64,000 nt of DNA from Kaistella yonginensis. Its GTDB lineage: Bacteria; Bacteroidota; Bacteroidia; Flavobacteriales; Weeksellaceae. The position numbers and the translations under genes were made by a program. Below are positions 42,650-51,248 of this stretch, piece after piece. The first letter of the stretch is position 1. Each line of letters begins with the position of its first letter. The notes under the pieces were generated by a model, which worked only from the letters and a program-made list of their open reading frames with translations, did not search any database and was not told the DNA's origin. The DNA is taken from positions 24,089 through 88,088 of the forward strand of contig NZ_JAUFQB010000007.1 of the NCBI RefSeq assembly GCF_030409525.1, written 5' to 3'.

Positions 42650-44356
42650 ATGATAGCCATGGTAAATAAATTTTATGATTTCAGGAACTTAAAAGGCGAT
42701 TTGTCTGGTGGTCTAGTTGCCGGAGTTGTTGCTTTACCGCTCGCCCTGGCTTTTGGAGTACAATCAGGAATGGGCGCTACTGCAGGATTATACGGCGCGA
42801 TAATTCTGGGAATCTTAGCCCCTATTTTGGGTGGTACAAGAACGCAAGCGAGTGGACCAACTGGCCCAATGACAGTGGTTTGCGCCGCGGTTGTAACTTT
42901 GGCAGTAAGTAAATTTGGTGGAATAGAAGACGCACTGCCGATAATTTTATTGACCTTCTTTCTAGGTGGAATTTTTCAAATAATTTTTGGATTCTTTAAG
43001 ATTGGAAGTTTTATCAAGTATTTTCCCTATCCAGTAATTTCAGGGTTTATGACCGGAGTTGGACTCATCATCATTTTTTTTCAGCTTTTTCCCTTATTTG
43101 GTTTAAACTCGCCGAAATCTACTCTTAGTGTTCTGCAGGAACTACCCAAAATTTTTACGGAATTTAATTTGGCTGCATTGGGCATAGGCATCTTCACCAT
43201 TGCTATGTATTATTTCTTTCCCAAAATATCAAAAACAGTTCCGAGCACTTTGGTCGCGTTAATTACTGGTACTCTACTTTCCTATTTTTTAAAGCTGGAC
43301 ATTCCATTAATCGGAACAATTCCAGCGGGATTACCAGAATTAAAAATGATGGGTTTCCTAGAGATACCTTCTGAAGCGTACGCTCAAATTTTGGAATTTG
43401 CTATTATTTTAGCTGCTTTAGGATCTATTGATTCCTTGCTTACCTCGGTAATTGCAGATAATATTACCAAAACTCGGCACAATAGCAACAGAGAATTAAT
43501 CGGACAGGGAATTGGTAATACAGTTGCGGCAATGTTTGGCGGAATCCCTGGTGCTGGCGCCACCAAAGGAACCGTAATCAACATAAATTCTGGTGGTACT
43601 ACCCGTTTATCTGGCGCAATCCACGGATTGTTTTTACTCATTATATTATTAGGTGCCGGATCGTTAGCTTCGTACATTCCAATTACCGTTTTGGCAGGCA
43701 TTCTTATTCCAGTTGGATTAAACATTATTGACTACAAAGCACTCAAGCATTTATTGAAAGTACCGCGAGCAGATGCGGTAGTCCTTGTGGTTGTATTACT
43801 TATAACTACGTTTGGAAATTTAATCTATGCAGTAGGCATAGGAGTTGTGTTGGCGTCAGTTCTATTCATGAAAAAAGTAAGCGATTTGGCCGAGGAAAAA
43901 ACGCAATTGCGATCTTTAACTGAAACAATTCCAGAAGGCCTGTGGGCAGATGAGCAACTATTATATTCAGAATTTAAAGACCGTGTTTACATTAAACATC
44001 TGTATGGACCATTATTTTTCGGTTTTGCTTCCGAGTTTCAAGCCATGACTGCTAATAAAAATTTAGAAATGGAAGCATTAATTATTAGAATGGATCGGGT
44101 CCCCTATATCGATCAGTCTGGATTATACGCGCTGGAAAATGTTCTTTTTAATTTGAAAGTCAAAAATATTACCGCCATTTTGGTCGGTTTGCAACCACAG
44201 CCAAAAGATATATTAGAATTAATAGGAATTATTCCCAATCTCGTTCCAGAGGAAAATATTTCTGAAGATATTGGCGATGCGGCTGAACTTCTTAAAATAC
44301 TACTAAAAAATCACAGAAACACGGAACAGCTTGTAGAGATCCTTGGTACTAATTAA
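42650..44356 (+). CDS. SulP-family anion transporter with STAS domain
   Basis: The 568-residue protein has the SulP/SLC26 core of about 12-14 helices (GDLSGGLVAGVVALPLALAFGVQSG, TRTQASGPTGPMTVV). A C-terminal STAS domain follows from about residue 440 (MDRVPYIDQSGLYALENV). SulP proteins carry sulfate, bicarbonate or other anions. The upstream carbonic anhydrase makes bicarbonate uptake, as in BicA, a reasonable inference. An alternative start is at 42659. Confidence 0.92.
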   Translation: MIAMVNKFYDFRNLKGDLSGGLVAGVVALPLALAFGVQSGMGATAGLYGAIILGILAPILGGTRTQASGPTGPMTVVCAAVVTLAVSKFGGIEDALPIILLTFFLGGIFQIIFGFFKIGSFIKYFPYPVISGFMTGVGLIIIFFQLFPLFGLNSPKSTLSVLQELPKIFTEFNLAALGIGIFTIAMYYFFPKISKTVPSTLVALITGTLLSYFLKLDIPLIGTIPAGLPELKMMGFLEIPSEAYAQILEFAIILAALGSIDSLLTSVIADNITKTRHNSNRELIGQGIGNTVAAMFGGIPGAGATKGTVININSGGTTRLSGAIHGLFLLIILLGAGSLASYIPITVLAGILIPVGLNIIDYKALKHLLKVPRADAVVLVVVLLITTFGNLIYAVGIGVVLASVLFMKKVSDLAEEKTQLRSLTETIPEGLWADEQLLYSEFKDRVYIKHLYGPLFFGFASEFQAMTANKNLEMEALIIRMDRVPYIDQSGLYALENVLFNLKVKNITAILVGLQPQPKDILELIGIIPNLVPEENISEDIGDAAELLKILLKNHRNTEQLVEILGTN

Positions 44357-44377
44357 TCCCAACTTAAAATTAAAAAA

Positions 44378-45064
44378 ATGTTCAAATTGAAAATCTTCTT
44401 TTTTTTAATAGCCGTCATTTCAATCGATTATTTTAAAGCTCAAGTTACGTTTCAAGTTGGTTTATTACCGTCTGTAGTCTTGACCGATAAAATGTCTAAT
44501 GATTGGTCAGTTATATATGAGATAGACTCGCGACAGCTTTTAAGTACAAGAAATATTGAAGGTGTTGTTGATAACAAATATGAATTCGCGTTAACAGATT
44601 TTTCTGTGCTTGCCGCGAAAAAAATCAGTCATCACTCCCGATTAGCAGGTGGTTATCTTCTACGAATTGAAGATGATGAAATTTCCCATAGGTATATTCA
44701 GCAATATACGTTGACCCATCAATTACGTTCACTGCCACTAAGTCATCGGTTTGCTAGCGATCAAACATTTTCATCGGCAGAGAAACCTTCATTTAGACTA
44801 AGATATCGGATTGCTACAGAGATTCCTTTGATGGGAGAAACTGTTGATGCTGATGAATTATATTTTAAAATGAGTAATGAATTTCTGAACAGTTGGCAAG
44901 ATTCAGAATATGATCTAGAAGTTCGGCTTGTTCCTTTGCTCGGCTTTAATTTTAAAAATGAGAAAAAGTTAGAAATGGGTCTGGATTATAGACTTGATTC
45001 TTTCTTACAAAATAAGACCCGTCACAGCTTTTGGGTCAGTGTAAATCTATTAGTAGAACTTTAA
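44378..45064 (+). CDS. DUF2490 outer-membrane-like protein
   Basis: The 228-residue protein has a signal peptide (about 1-20, FFFLIAVISIDYFKAQ). Amphipathic beta-strands end in a terminal hydrophobic strand (HSFWVSVNLLVEL), the profile of DUF2490 beta-barrels. Function is unknown. In this operon it could be an outer-membrane porin matched to the inner-membrane SulP transporter, which is inference. It sits between the SulP and antiporter genes with short gaps. Confidence 0.8.
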   Translation: MFKLKIFFFLIAVISIDYFKAQVTFQVGLLPSVVLTDKMSNDWSVIYEIDSRQLLSTRNIEGVVDNKYEFALTDFSVLAAKKISHHSRLAGGYLLRIEDDEISHRYIQQYTLTHQLRSLPLSHRFASDQTFSSAEKPSFRLRYRIATEIPLMGETVDADELYFKMSNEFLNSWQDSEYDLEVRLVPLLGFNFKNEKKLEMGLDYRLDSFLQNKTRHSFWVSVNLLVEL

Positions 45065-45077
45065 AAAGATAGCACAA

Positions 45078-46031
45078 ATGATTCTTTCTTCCTTTTTAAT
45101 AGTTGCTGGGTTTTTCGGTTTAATATTCGGCGCAAATTGGCTTGTAGATGGTGCTTCATCTTTAGCTAAAAAGTATAATATTCCAGATTTAATTATTGGT
45201 TTGACGATTGTCGCTTTCGGGACTTCAGCCCCGGAGTTGGTTGTGAATTCAGTGGCTTCTATAGATGGCCTGTCAGATATTGTTCTGGCAAATGTTATCG
45301 GAAGCAACAATTTTAATCTGTTTATCATTCTTGGAATTGCGGGATTAATCTATCCAATTTCTGTTCGTTCGTCGATGGTGCGTAAAGAAATTCCGATTTC
45401 ATTAACAGTGGTTTTACTCTTATTGCTTCTTGCAAACAATTTTTATCTCGGCGGAACTTTGGCAGTTTCCAGATGGGACGCACTTATATTATTGGTGTGT
45501 TTCGCGGGCTTCCTCATCTACTTATTTAAAAATATGAAGTCGGAACATCCAGAAGAAATAACAGACACGGAAAAATCTAACTTTAAAATTTGGACTCTTA
45601 TTGCACTCGGTCTCACCGGCTTAATTGGCGGCGGAAAACTAGTAGTTGACAACAGCATCGGAATTGCGACTGATTTGGGAATTAGTCAAAAAATCATAGG
45701 TCTTACCATTATAGCGACTGGAACTTCGTTACCAGAATTATTAACTTCAGTTGTTGCAGCTCTTAAAAAGAACAGCGACATCGCCATCGGAAATGTGATC
45801 GGCTCAAATATCTTCAATGTACTATTAATTCTTTCCGTAAGCTCCTTGGTTAATCCTATTCAGTTTAATGCGGTATTTAATCAGGAATTTTTAATATTAA
45901 TCGGAGGAACAGTCTTTTTGATGCTTGCGATGTTGACTGGAAAAAGAAAGATGCTGGATCGGTGGGAGGCTTTTCTGTTACTTGGATTCTACCTGTCTTA
46001 TACCGTTTATTTAGTTTCCAAAGAACTTTAG
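45078..46031 (+). CDS. CaCA-family Na+/Ca2+ (calcium/cation) antiporter
   Basis: The 317-residue membrane protein has the two inverted alpha repeats of the family: GANWLVDGASSLAKK with GLTIVAFGTSAPELVVN, and GLTIIATGTSLPELLTS followed by NVIGSNIFNVLLIL. It resembles YrbG-type exchangers and exports calcium in exchange for sodium or potassium. It closes the carbonic anhydrase operon. A functional link could be handling of calcium and carbonate ions together (inference). Confidence 0.93.
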   Translation: MILSSFLIVAGFFGLIFGANWLVDGASSLAKKYNIPDLIIGLTIVAFGTSAPELVVNSVASIDGLSDIVLANVIGSNNFNLFIILGIAGLIYPISVRSSMVRKEIPISLTVVLLLLLLANNFYLGGTLAVSRWDALILLVCFAGFLIYLFKNMKSEHPEEITDTEKSNFKIWTLIALGLTGLIGGGKLVVDNSIGIATDLGISQKIIGLTIIATGTSLPELLTSVVAALKKNSDIAIGNVIGSNIFNVLLILSVSSLVNPIQFNAVFNQEFLILIGGTVFLMLAMLTGKRKMLDRWEAFLLLGFYLSYTVYLVSKEL

Positions 46032-46387
46032 TAAATTTCGTTGCTGCTGGTAATCTTATCTTGAATTTAATTATTAAAAACACCTGCCTCATTTCATAAA
46101 AGGAAATGATTTCTGATAAACGTGAATCAGTATCATATTTAAAATATAATTCTACAGTACTTTCAAGAATTGCAACTATTAAATTAAATCCTACTAATCC
46201 CTTTAAAACACAAATCTCATCTTTTACAATGACCGATAGGTTACTTTATTGAGATTCAACCACAGTGATTGTTCTAACTTTGTATTTAGCAATAAAAATC
46301 TGCTATTAATCCCTTCATTTTGTTGCATGTTAGCAAAAGAAGTTATATTTTTGCACCTCGAAATAATTAACAAAATTAATTAACATT
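46032..46387 (+). promoter_or_regulatory. Intergenic region with two candidate rpsF promoters
   Basis: This 356-base gap holds no credible gene. A weak hairpin, TCATTTC/GAAATGA (46089-46109), may end the antiporter operon. The upstream promoter candidate has TTG at 46249-46251 and TAACTTTG at 46275-46282. The downstream one has TTG at 46323-46325 and TATTTTTG at 46346-46353, with 20 bases between. The second lies 34 bases before rpsF and is the better candidate. Confidence 0.6.
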
Positions 46388-46729
46388 ATGAACAATTACG
46401 AAACTGTTTTCATTTTAACTCCCGTTCTATCTGATGCTCAGGTGGAGGAAGCAGTGAAAAAATTTGAAGACTTATTGACTTCACACAATTGCGAAATCGT
46501 TGCCAAAGAAAAATGGGGACTGAAAAAATTAGCGTATCCTATTCAATTGAAAAAGAATGGATTTTACACTTTGATCGAGTTCAAAGGTGAAGGAACTGTA
46601 GTAGCAGATTTAGAACTTGCTTACAAACGTGACGAAAGAGTACTTCGTTACTTAACTACAAAACTTGACAAACATGCGATCGAGTATGCAGTAACAAGAA
46701 GAACGAAAGTGAAAACTGCGAAAGCTTAA
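46388..46729 (+). CDS. rpsF: 30S ribosomal protein S6
   Basis: The 113-residue protein matches bS6: it begins [29 protein letters not shown] and continues to [31 protein letters not shown]6 binds S18 on the 30S platform. It opens the rpsF-rpsR-rplI operon, and no ssb or priB lies between. A short Lys-rich tail replaces the acidic or Glu-tail of enterobacterial S6. Confidence 0.98.
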   Translation: MNNYETVFILTPVLSDAQVEEAVKKFEDLLTSHNCEIVAKEKWGLKKLAYPIQLKKNGFYTLIEFKGEGTVVADLELAYKRDERVLRYLTTKLDKHAIEYAVTRRTKVKTAKA

Positions 46730-46756
46730 TTTTAACCCCTCAAAAAAAGAAAAGAC

Positions 46757-47059
46757 ATGGCAATAGATGATATGGCTAAACAAGCCTCAGCAGGAGGAGA
46801 ATCTGAAGTAAGATTTTTAACTCCACTAGACATCAATACAAAATCTGACAAAAAATACTGTAGATTCAAAAAATTCGGTATCAAGCATGTAGATTATAAA
46901 GATGCAGATTTCCTTCTTCAGTTCGTCAACGAGCAAGGTAAAATTTTACCAAGAAGATATACTGGAACTTCTTTGAAATATCAAAGAAAAGTTTCTGCAG
47001 CAATCAAAAGAGCGAGACACTTGGCAATGTTGCCATATGTAGCAGATTTATTAAAATAA
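46757..47059 (+). CDS. rpsR: 30S ribosomal protein S18
   Basis: The 100-residue protein has the S18 core [69 protein letters not shown] in its C-terminal 70 residues, plus an acidic N-terminal extension of about 25 residues. It partners S6. It is 27 bases after rpsF. The following gap to rplI contains heptamer repeats. Confidence 0.98.
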   Translation: MAIDDMAKQASAGGESEVRFLTPLDINTKSDKKYCRFKKFGIKHVDYKDADFLLQFVNEQGKILPRRYTGTSLKYQRKVSAAIKRARHLAMLPYVADLLK

Positions 47060-47155
47060 CATTAATCATTGGTTGTTGGTTATTGGTTGTTGGTCGTTGG
47101 TTCGCTAACTTCTAACCGCCGAAATCTAACTTCTAACTAAAAAAGGACAACAACA
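47060..47155. repeat. Heptamer repeat tract between rpsR and rplI
   Basis: Between 47068 and 47103 the sequence runs through about five 7-base units of the TTGGTTG type with one or two substitutions each. An imperfect CTAACTTCTAAC direct repeat of 12 bases follows nearer rplI. The 96-base gap is much longer than the other spacings of the operon. Confidence 0.75.
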
Positions 47156-47683
47156 ATGGACATTATCCTAAAAAAAGACGTAGAAAACTTAGGTCTTGAA
47201 TTCGATACCGTAAGCGTAAAACCAGGTTATGCAAGAAATTTCTTGTTACCACAAGGAATCGCTCTTTTGGCTACGCCAAAAAACAAAGCAGCTTTAGCAG
47301 AAACGCTAGAAGCTAGAAAAGATGAAGAAGCTAAATTGGTAGCGGCTGCAAATACCATCGTAGATCAATTGAAAAAAACAAACATCACCATCGCTACGAA
47401 AGTGGGTTCAGGTGACAAATTGTTTGGATCAATCAACAATGCAAACCTTTCTGAAGAATTATCTAAAGTAGGGGTACAAGTTGATAGAAAATACATCAAA
47501 ATCCCTGGGAACAATATTAAGAGAACTGGTAAATTCAGTGCCTTAATCAGACTTCACAGAGAGGTAGAATACAATTACGAATTCGAAGTTGTTTCTGATG
47601 CTCCACCAGTGGTAGAAGCTCCTAAACCAGTTGCAAAACCTAAAGCTGTAGAAACAGAAGAAACTCCTGCTGAAGAAGCATAA
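47156..47683 (+). CDS. rplI: 50S ribosomal protein L9
   Basis: The 175-residue protein matches bL9: N-terminal DIILKKDVENLGLEFDTVSVKPGYARNFLLPQGIALLATPKN, a long connecting helix, and a C-terminal rRNA-binding domain. A Pro/Ala/Glu-rich tail of about 25 residues (after VSDAPPVVEAPK) is extra relative to most L9. It is followed by a terminator at 47701-47738, closing the operon. Confidence 0.98.
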   Translation: MDIILKKDVENLGLEFDTVSVKPGYARNFLLPQGIALLATPKNKAALAETLEARKDEEAKLVAAANTIVDQLKKTNITIATKVGSGDKLFGSINNANLSEELSKVGVQVDRKYIKIPGNNIKRTGKFSALIRLHREVEYNYEFEVVSDAPPVVEAPKPVAKPKAVETEETPAEEA

Positions 47684-47700
47684 GCGTTTTTAAAATATTA

Positions 47701-47738
47701 AAATCCGTTACCATTAAATTGATAGCGGATTTTTTTTG
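47701..47738 (+). terminator. rplI intrinsic terminator
   Basis: AAATCCG and CGGATTT close a hairpin with an extended loop, followed by eight T residues, 17 bases after the rplI stop. Confidence 0.8.
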
Positions 47739-47875
47739 CTAACTATTAGAAAATAGTTTGAACTAATTTGTTAGTGACTTATCATAGCCGATACGAAGAG
47801 AAATTTAGTGTGTAGTATAAGTATTTGAAGCAAGTTTCAAACCCATTTGCAAAAACATCTTTCGTTCTAGAATTA

Positions 47876-48430
47876 CTATTTCTTATCAAATAATTCAATC
47901 GTTTTTTGAAGCGTTTCTTCAGTTTGTATAATATCTAATAGAATTAATTTTGTAGTAAATTTTACATTTTTATCAGTTTCATTTATGTTAGCATACAGAA
48001 AAGTCATTAAATATTCCGTTTTATATTTCAAAGTTGATTTCAGGTCTTCAATATTAGAAAGCGTAATAATCTTATTGTAATCAACCAAATCGATTTTGGT
48101 GTTTGAAACAGCTTTCCATCCATTGAGCTTAATACTTGGAACGTAGATTCCTTTGACTTTCATCACAATTTCCAAAACTTTCACATCCTTGTTATCAGCA
48201 TAAAAATCCAATGAATCAATTAAAGATTTTTGTCTAGGAATAGTGGCAATAATATCTTCTTTTGAATCATTTAACTCACTATTTATCGTTGAAAATGCTT
48301 GCTTAATATATGCTTTATCTTTTCTTTCAGAATTCCAATTTTCAATAAAAAGTGCGATCAGAATACCTGCGATTACTGGAATGATTTGTTGAAAAAACAG
48401 AATAGCATTTCTTTTAAATTTCTCTTTCAT
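47876..48430 (-). CDS. DUF6090-like membrane-anchored protein
   Basis: The 184-residue protein begins with a single hydrophobic helix (IIPVIAGILIALFIENWNSERKDK). A helical, Asp/Lys-rich domain follows with SIKLNGWKAVSNTKIDLVDYNKIITLSNIEDLKSTLKYK, the pattern of DUF6090 proteins in Bacteroidota. Function is unknown, and it is probably anchored in the inner membrane. It stands alone, convergent with rplI, with no visible Bacteroidota promoter immediately upstream. Confidence 0.75.
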   Translation of the reverse strand: MKEKFKRNAILFFQQIIPVIAGILIALFIENWNSERKDKAYIKQAFSTINSELNDSKEDIIATIPRQKSLIDSLDFYADNKDVKVLEIVMKVKGIYVPSIKLNGWKAVSNTKIDLVDYNKIITLSNIEDLKSTLKYKTEYLMTFLYANINETDKNVKFTTKLILLDIIQTEETLQKTIELFDKK

Positions 48431-48545
48431 TAATTTTAATTTGTGGGTAAGATAGTACTTTTTTAAAAATAAAAAATCACAAATTGATTGTGATTTTGTC
48501 TAAAACTTGCTCAAAGTTGGGGAGAATTTGTGGAGCCAGACGTTT

Positions 48546-49436
48546 TTACTGTTCAACAAAGAAATCTTCATCTAAATGCTTTACATCGTACGATTGTTTA
48601 ATCTGAACACCTACATTATATTCGTGCATAAGATCAACTAATTTATTTCCATCTATTAATATTATTTTATGATGTGCATTTTTAGCTTTTTCAGTAGCAC
48701 CTTTATCAAATAATGACGTTGTGACAAAAACTCCCTTATTTGTATCTCCACTCATTGCTCCTATAAAATTTCTAATATCTTTTTCTCTTACTTTATTTTC
48801 TGTAAATCTTTTTGCTTGAATATAGATTTTATCAAGACCAAGTTTGTCTTCATTGATGATTCCGTCGATTCCTCCATCTCCCGATTTAGAAGTTTCTATA
48901 AAATCTCCATATCCCATTTTATTTAATAGTTTAAGAATTACTTTTTCAAAATAATAAGGATCAATTGTTTTTAGTTTTTCAAGAAGTTCATTTTTAATTT
49001 CTCTTTCAATTTGATCAAAACCTTCATCAATTAAATCTTGAGGAGATGCGCTTGAAATTCTTTTTATGTCACTAGAATTTGCATGTTTATCACTTTCAGT
49101 TTGATAAAAATCTAATAAAGAAGATTCTTCTTCTAAACCTCTTAAATTTAACTGTGACTTTTGAGCTAAACCTTTGTCTGTAATTTGGACATTCCCTCTA
49201 GATGGATAATGAATATAACCTCCTTTTTTTAGATATGATTTCCCCCATGCAATTCGGTTATTAATTAATATTTCACCGGACTTAGTTTTTTCTTCTAGCA
49301 AAGTATTGTTTAAATGTGAGTAATATTTTTCAATAACTTTTTTTTGCAATTCTCGTGTATGAATAATCTCTTTGTCAGATAACACTTCTAGAATGGGATT
49401 GAAAGTTTCGTGGAACTTTGGGATTTCTTGATTCAT
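48546..49436 (-). CDS. Mrr-family restriction endonuclease (solitary)
   Basis: The 296-residue protein has an N-terminal winged-helix Mrr_N domain (about 5-95). The C-terminal PD-(D/E)xK nuclease (about 155-275) has SGDGGIDG (Asp191) and IYIQAKR (Gln207, Lys209). Mrr proteins cut modified DNA (type IV restriction) and can be triggered by high pressure or foreign methylation. No methyltransferase is nearby, consistent with type IV. It is flanked by a structured repeat at 49532-49650. Confidence 0.9.
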   Translation of the reverse strand: MNQEIPKFHETFNPILEVLSDKEIIHTRELQKKVIEKYYSHLNNTLLEEKTKSGEILINNRIAWGKSYLKKGGYIHYPSRGNVQITDKGLAQKSQLNLRGLEEESSLLDFYQTESDKHANSSDIKRISSASPQDLIDEGFDQIEREIKNELLEKLKTIDPYYFEKVILKLLNKMGYGDFIETSKSGDGGIDGIINEDKLGLDKIYIQAKRFTENKVREKDIRNFIGAMSGDTNKGVFVTTSLFDKGATEKAKNAHHKIILIDGNKLVDLMHEYNVGVQIKQSYDVKHLDEDFFVEQ

Positions 49437-49531
49437 ATTTCTTCTCGATTTGATTGATGATGATATTTTTACTTCTCAAATATACACAAGTCCTCTAAAT
49501 TAAAAAGCAGTTTTGTAAGAACGTCCACTTT

Positions 49532-49650
49532 GCAACCCGACTTGAGTGGAGCTCTTTTTTGTTATTGCGATTTCGATATCTTTCAACAGATTGCTTCTTT
49601 TCGATCGCAATAAGAAAAAAAGCGGGAACGGAAGGCGGATAAAGTTGCCC
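49532..49650. repeat. Structured CCCGACTTGA-type repeat, copy 3
   Basis: The outer arms are GCAAC/GTTGC and the conserved cores CCCGACTTGAGTGGAGCTC and AGCGGGAACGGAAGGCGGA match copy 2. The longer apical hairpin contains GTTATTGCGA/TCGCAATAAG. The outer arms differ from the other copies but still pair. Confidence 0.82.
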
Positions 49651-49651
49651 A

Positions 49652-49684
49652 AATAAAAAAACTTCAGCAATAAACTGAAGTTTT
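49652..49684 (-). terminator. lpdA intrinsic terminator
   Basis: On the minus strand AAAACTTCAG pairs with CTGAAGTTTT around a seven-base loop and runs into T residues, 23 bases past the lpdA stop. Confidence 0.85.
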
Positions 49685-49706
49685 CTATAACTCTATTCGA
49701 GATATT

Positions 49707-51098
49707 TTAAATATGAATCACCTCGCCATAAGCGGCTGCAACTGCTTCCATCACGGCTTCGGAAATCGTGGGATGTGGATGAATGGATTTTAAAACTTCG
49801 TGTCCTGTCGTTTCTAATTTACGCGCCACAACGGCTTCTGCAATCATATCGGTAACGCCAACTCCGACCATATGACAACCGAGCCATTCGCCGTATTTTG
49901 CATCGAATATCACTTTGATGAAACCATCGGTATCGCCGTTAGCAACAGCTTTTCCGGAAGCAGAGAAAGGAAACTTTCCTACTTTTAATTCGTATCCTTT
50001 TTCTTTCGCCTGTTTCTCCGTCAAACCAACCGACGCCACTTCTGGATGACAATACGTACAACCGGGAACATTGCCGTAATCGATTTTTTCTACGTGAAGT
50101 CCTTTGATTTTTTCTACACACGTAATTCCTTCCGCAGAAGCAACGTGCGCCAAAGCTTGAGTCGGCAAAATATCGCCAATCGCGTAATAACCGGGAACGG
50201 AAGTTTCGTACCATTCGTTGACCAAAACTTTTCCTTTGTCGGTCTGAATCCCAACTTCTTCGAACCCTTGCCCTTCAATATTGGAAGCGATCCCGACTGC
50301 GGAAAGTAAAATATCGGCTTCTAAAACGATGTTTCCTTTGTCGGTTTTTACGGTAGCTTTCACACCATTTCCAGAAGTATCAACCGATTCTACAGAAGCA
50401 TTGGTCATGATTTCGATCCCCGATTTTTTCAAAGACTTCTCCATGTGTTTAGACGTATCTTCATCTTCCACTGGTAAAATAACGGGCATAAATTCTACGA
50501 CCGTAACTTTGGTTCCCATCGTATTATAGAAATCGGCGAACTCAATTCCGATCGCACCAGAACCAACTACAATCATCGATTTTGGTTGTTCGGGAAGATT
50601 CAACGCTTGTCGGTAACCAATTACTTTTACGCCATCTTGTGGAAGATTGGGTAATTCTCTAGATCTTGCTCCCGTTGCAATGATGATATGTTGTGCGTAA
50701 TATTCTGTGGATTTTCCGTCTTTATCGGTAACATTTACTTTTTTCCCTTTGGCAACTTTTGCAGTTCCCATGATGACATCGATTTTGTTTTTCTTCATCA
50801 AGAAAGCGATTCCACCACTCATTTTTGTGGCAACTCCTCTACTTCTTGCGATCACTTTAGAAAAATCGAAACCTGGATTTTCTACTTTATTTAAACCAAA
50901 TTCTTCGGCTTTTTGCAAATATTTGAAAACGTGTGCCGATTTCAAAAGTGCTTTTGTAGGAATACATCCCCAATTCAGACAAATTCCGCCCAAGCTTTCT
51001 TTTTCGATAACAGCAGTTTTAAAACCTAATTGTGCGGCTCTGATTGCGGTAACGTAACCTCCTGGTCCACTTCCGATGACAATAATATCGTAATTCAT
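49707..51098 (-). CDS. lpdA: Dihydrolipoyl dehydrogenase (E3)
   Basis: E3 reoxidises dihydrolipoamide in 2-oxoacid dehydrogenase and glycine cleavage complexes. The 463-residue FAD enzyme has GSGPGGYVTAIRAAQLG and the redox disulfide GGICLNWGCIP (Cys40, Cys45). It also has the NAD-binding SGAIGIEFADFY and the C-terminal HPHPTISEAVMEA with the catalytic His/Glu. It is monocistronic with a terminator. No E1 or E2 gene is adjacent. Confidence 0.97.
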   Translation of the reverse strand: MNYDIIVIGSGPGGYVTAIRAAQLGFKTAVIEKESLGGICLNWGCIPTKALLKSAHVFKYLQKAEEFGLNKVENPGFDFSKVIARSRGVATKMSGGIAFLMKKNKIDVIMGTAKVAKGKKVNVTDKDGKSTEYYAQHIIIATGARSRELPNLPQDGVKVIGYRQALNLPEQPKSMIVVGSGAIGIEFADFYNTMGTKVTVVEFMPVILPVEDEDTSKHMEKSLKKSGIEIMTNASVESVDTSGNGVKATVKTDKGNIVLEADILLSAVGIASNIEGQGFEEVGIQTDKGKVLVNEWYETSVPGYYAIGDILPTQALAHVASAEGITCVEKIKGLHVEKIDYGNVPGCTYCHPEVASVGLTEKQAKEKGYELKVGKFPFSASGKAVANGDTDGFIKVIFDAKYGEWLGCHMVGVGVTDMIAEAVVARKLETTGHEVLKSIHPHPTISEAVMEAVAAAYGEVIHI

Positions 51099-51216
51099 GA
51101 ATTTTAAATTTAAGGCGAATTTACGGAAATTTTATGATTTTAAAAATTAGAATTTTTTAGAACGTTTTTTAAAAAAACGATTTTGGGAATTGTTTTTTAA
51201 GAACCATTTTAAATAG

Positions 51217-51243
51217 AAAAGCAGACCTTAAAAAGTCTGCTTT
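51217..51243 (-). terminator. Terminator after the plug/vWA fusion gene
   Basis: AAAGCAGAC pairs with GTCTGCTTT around a short loop with T residues on the minus strand, immediately past the gene end. Confidence 0.8.
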
Positions 51244-51248
51244 ATCAA

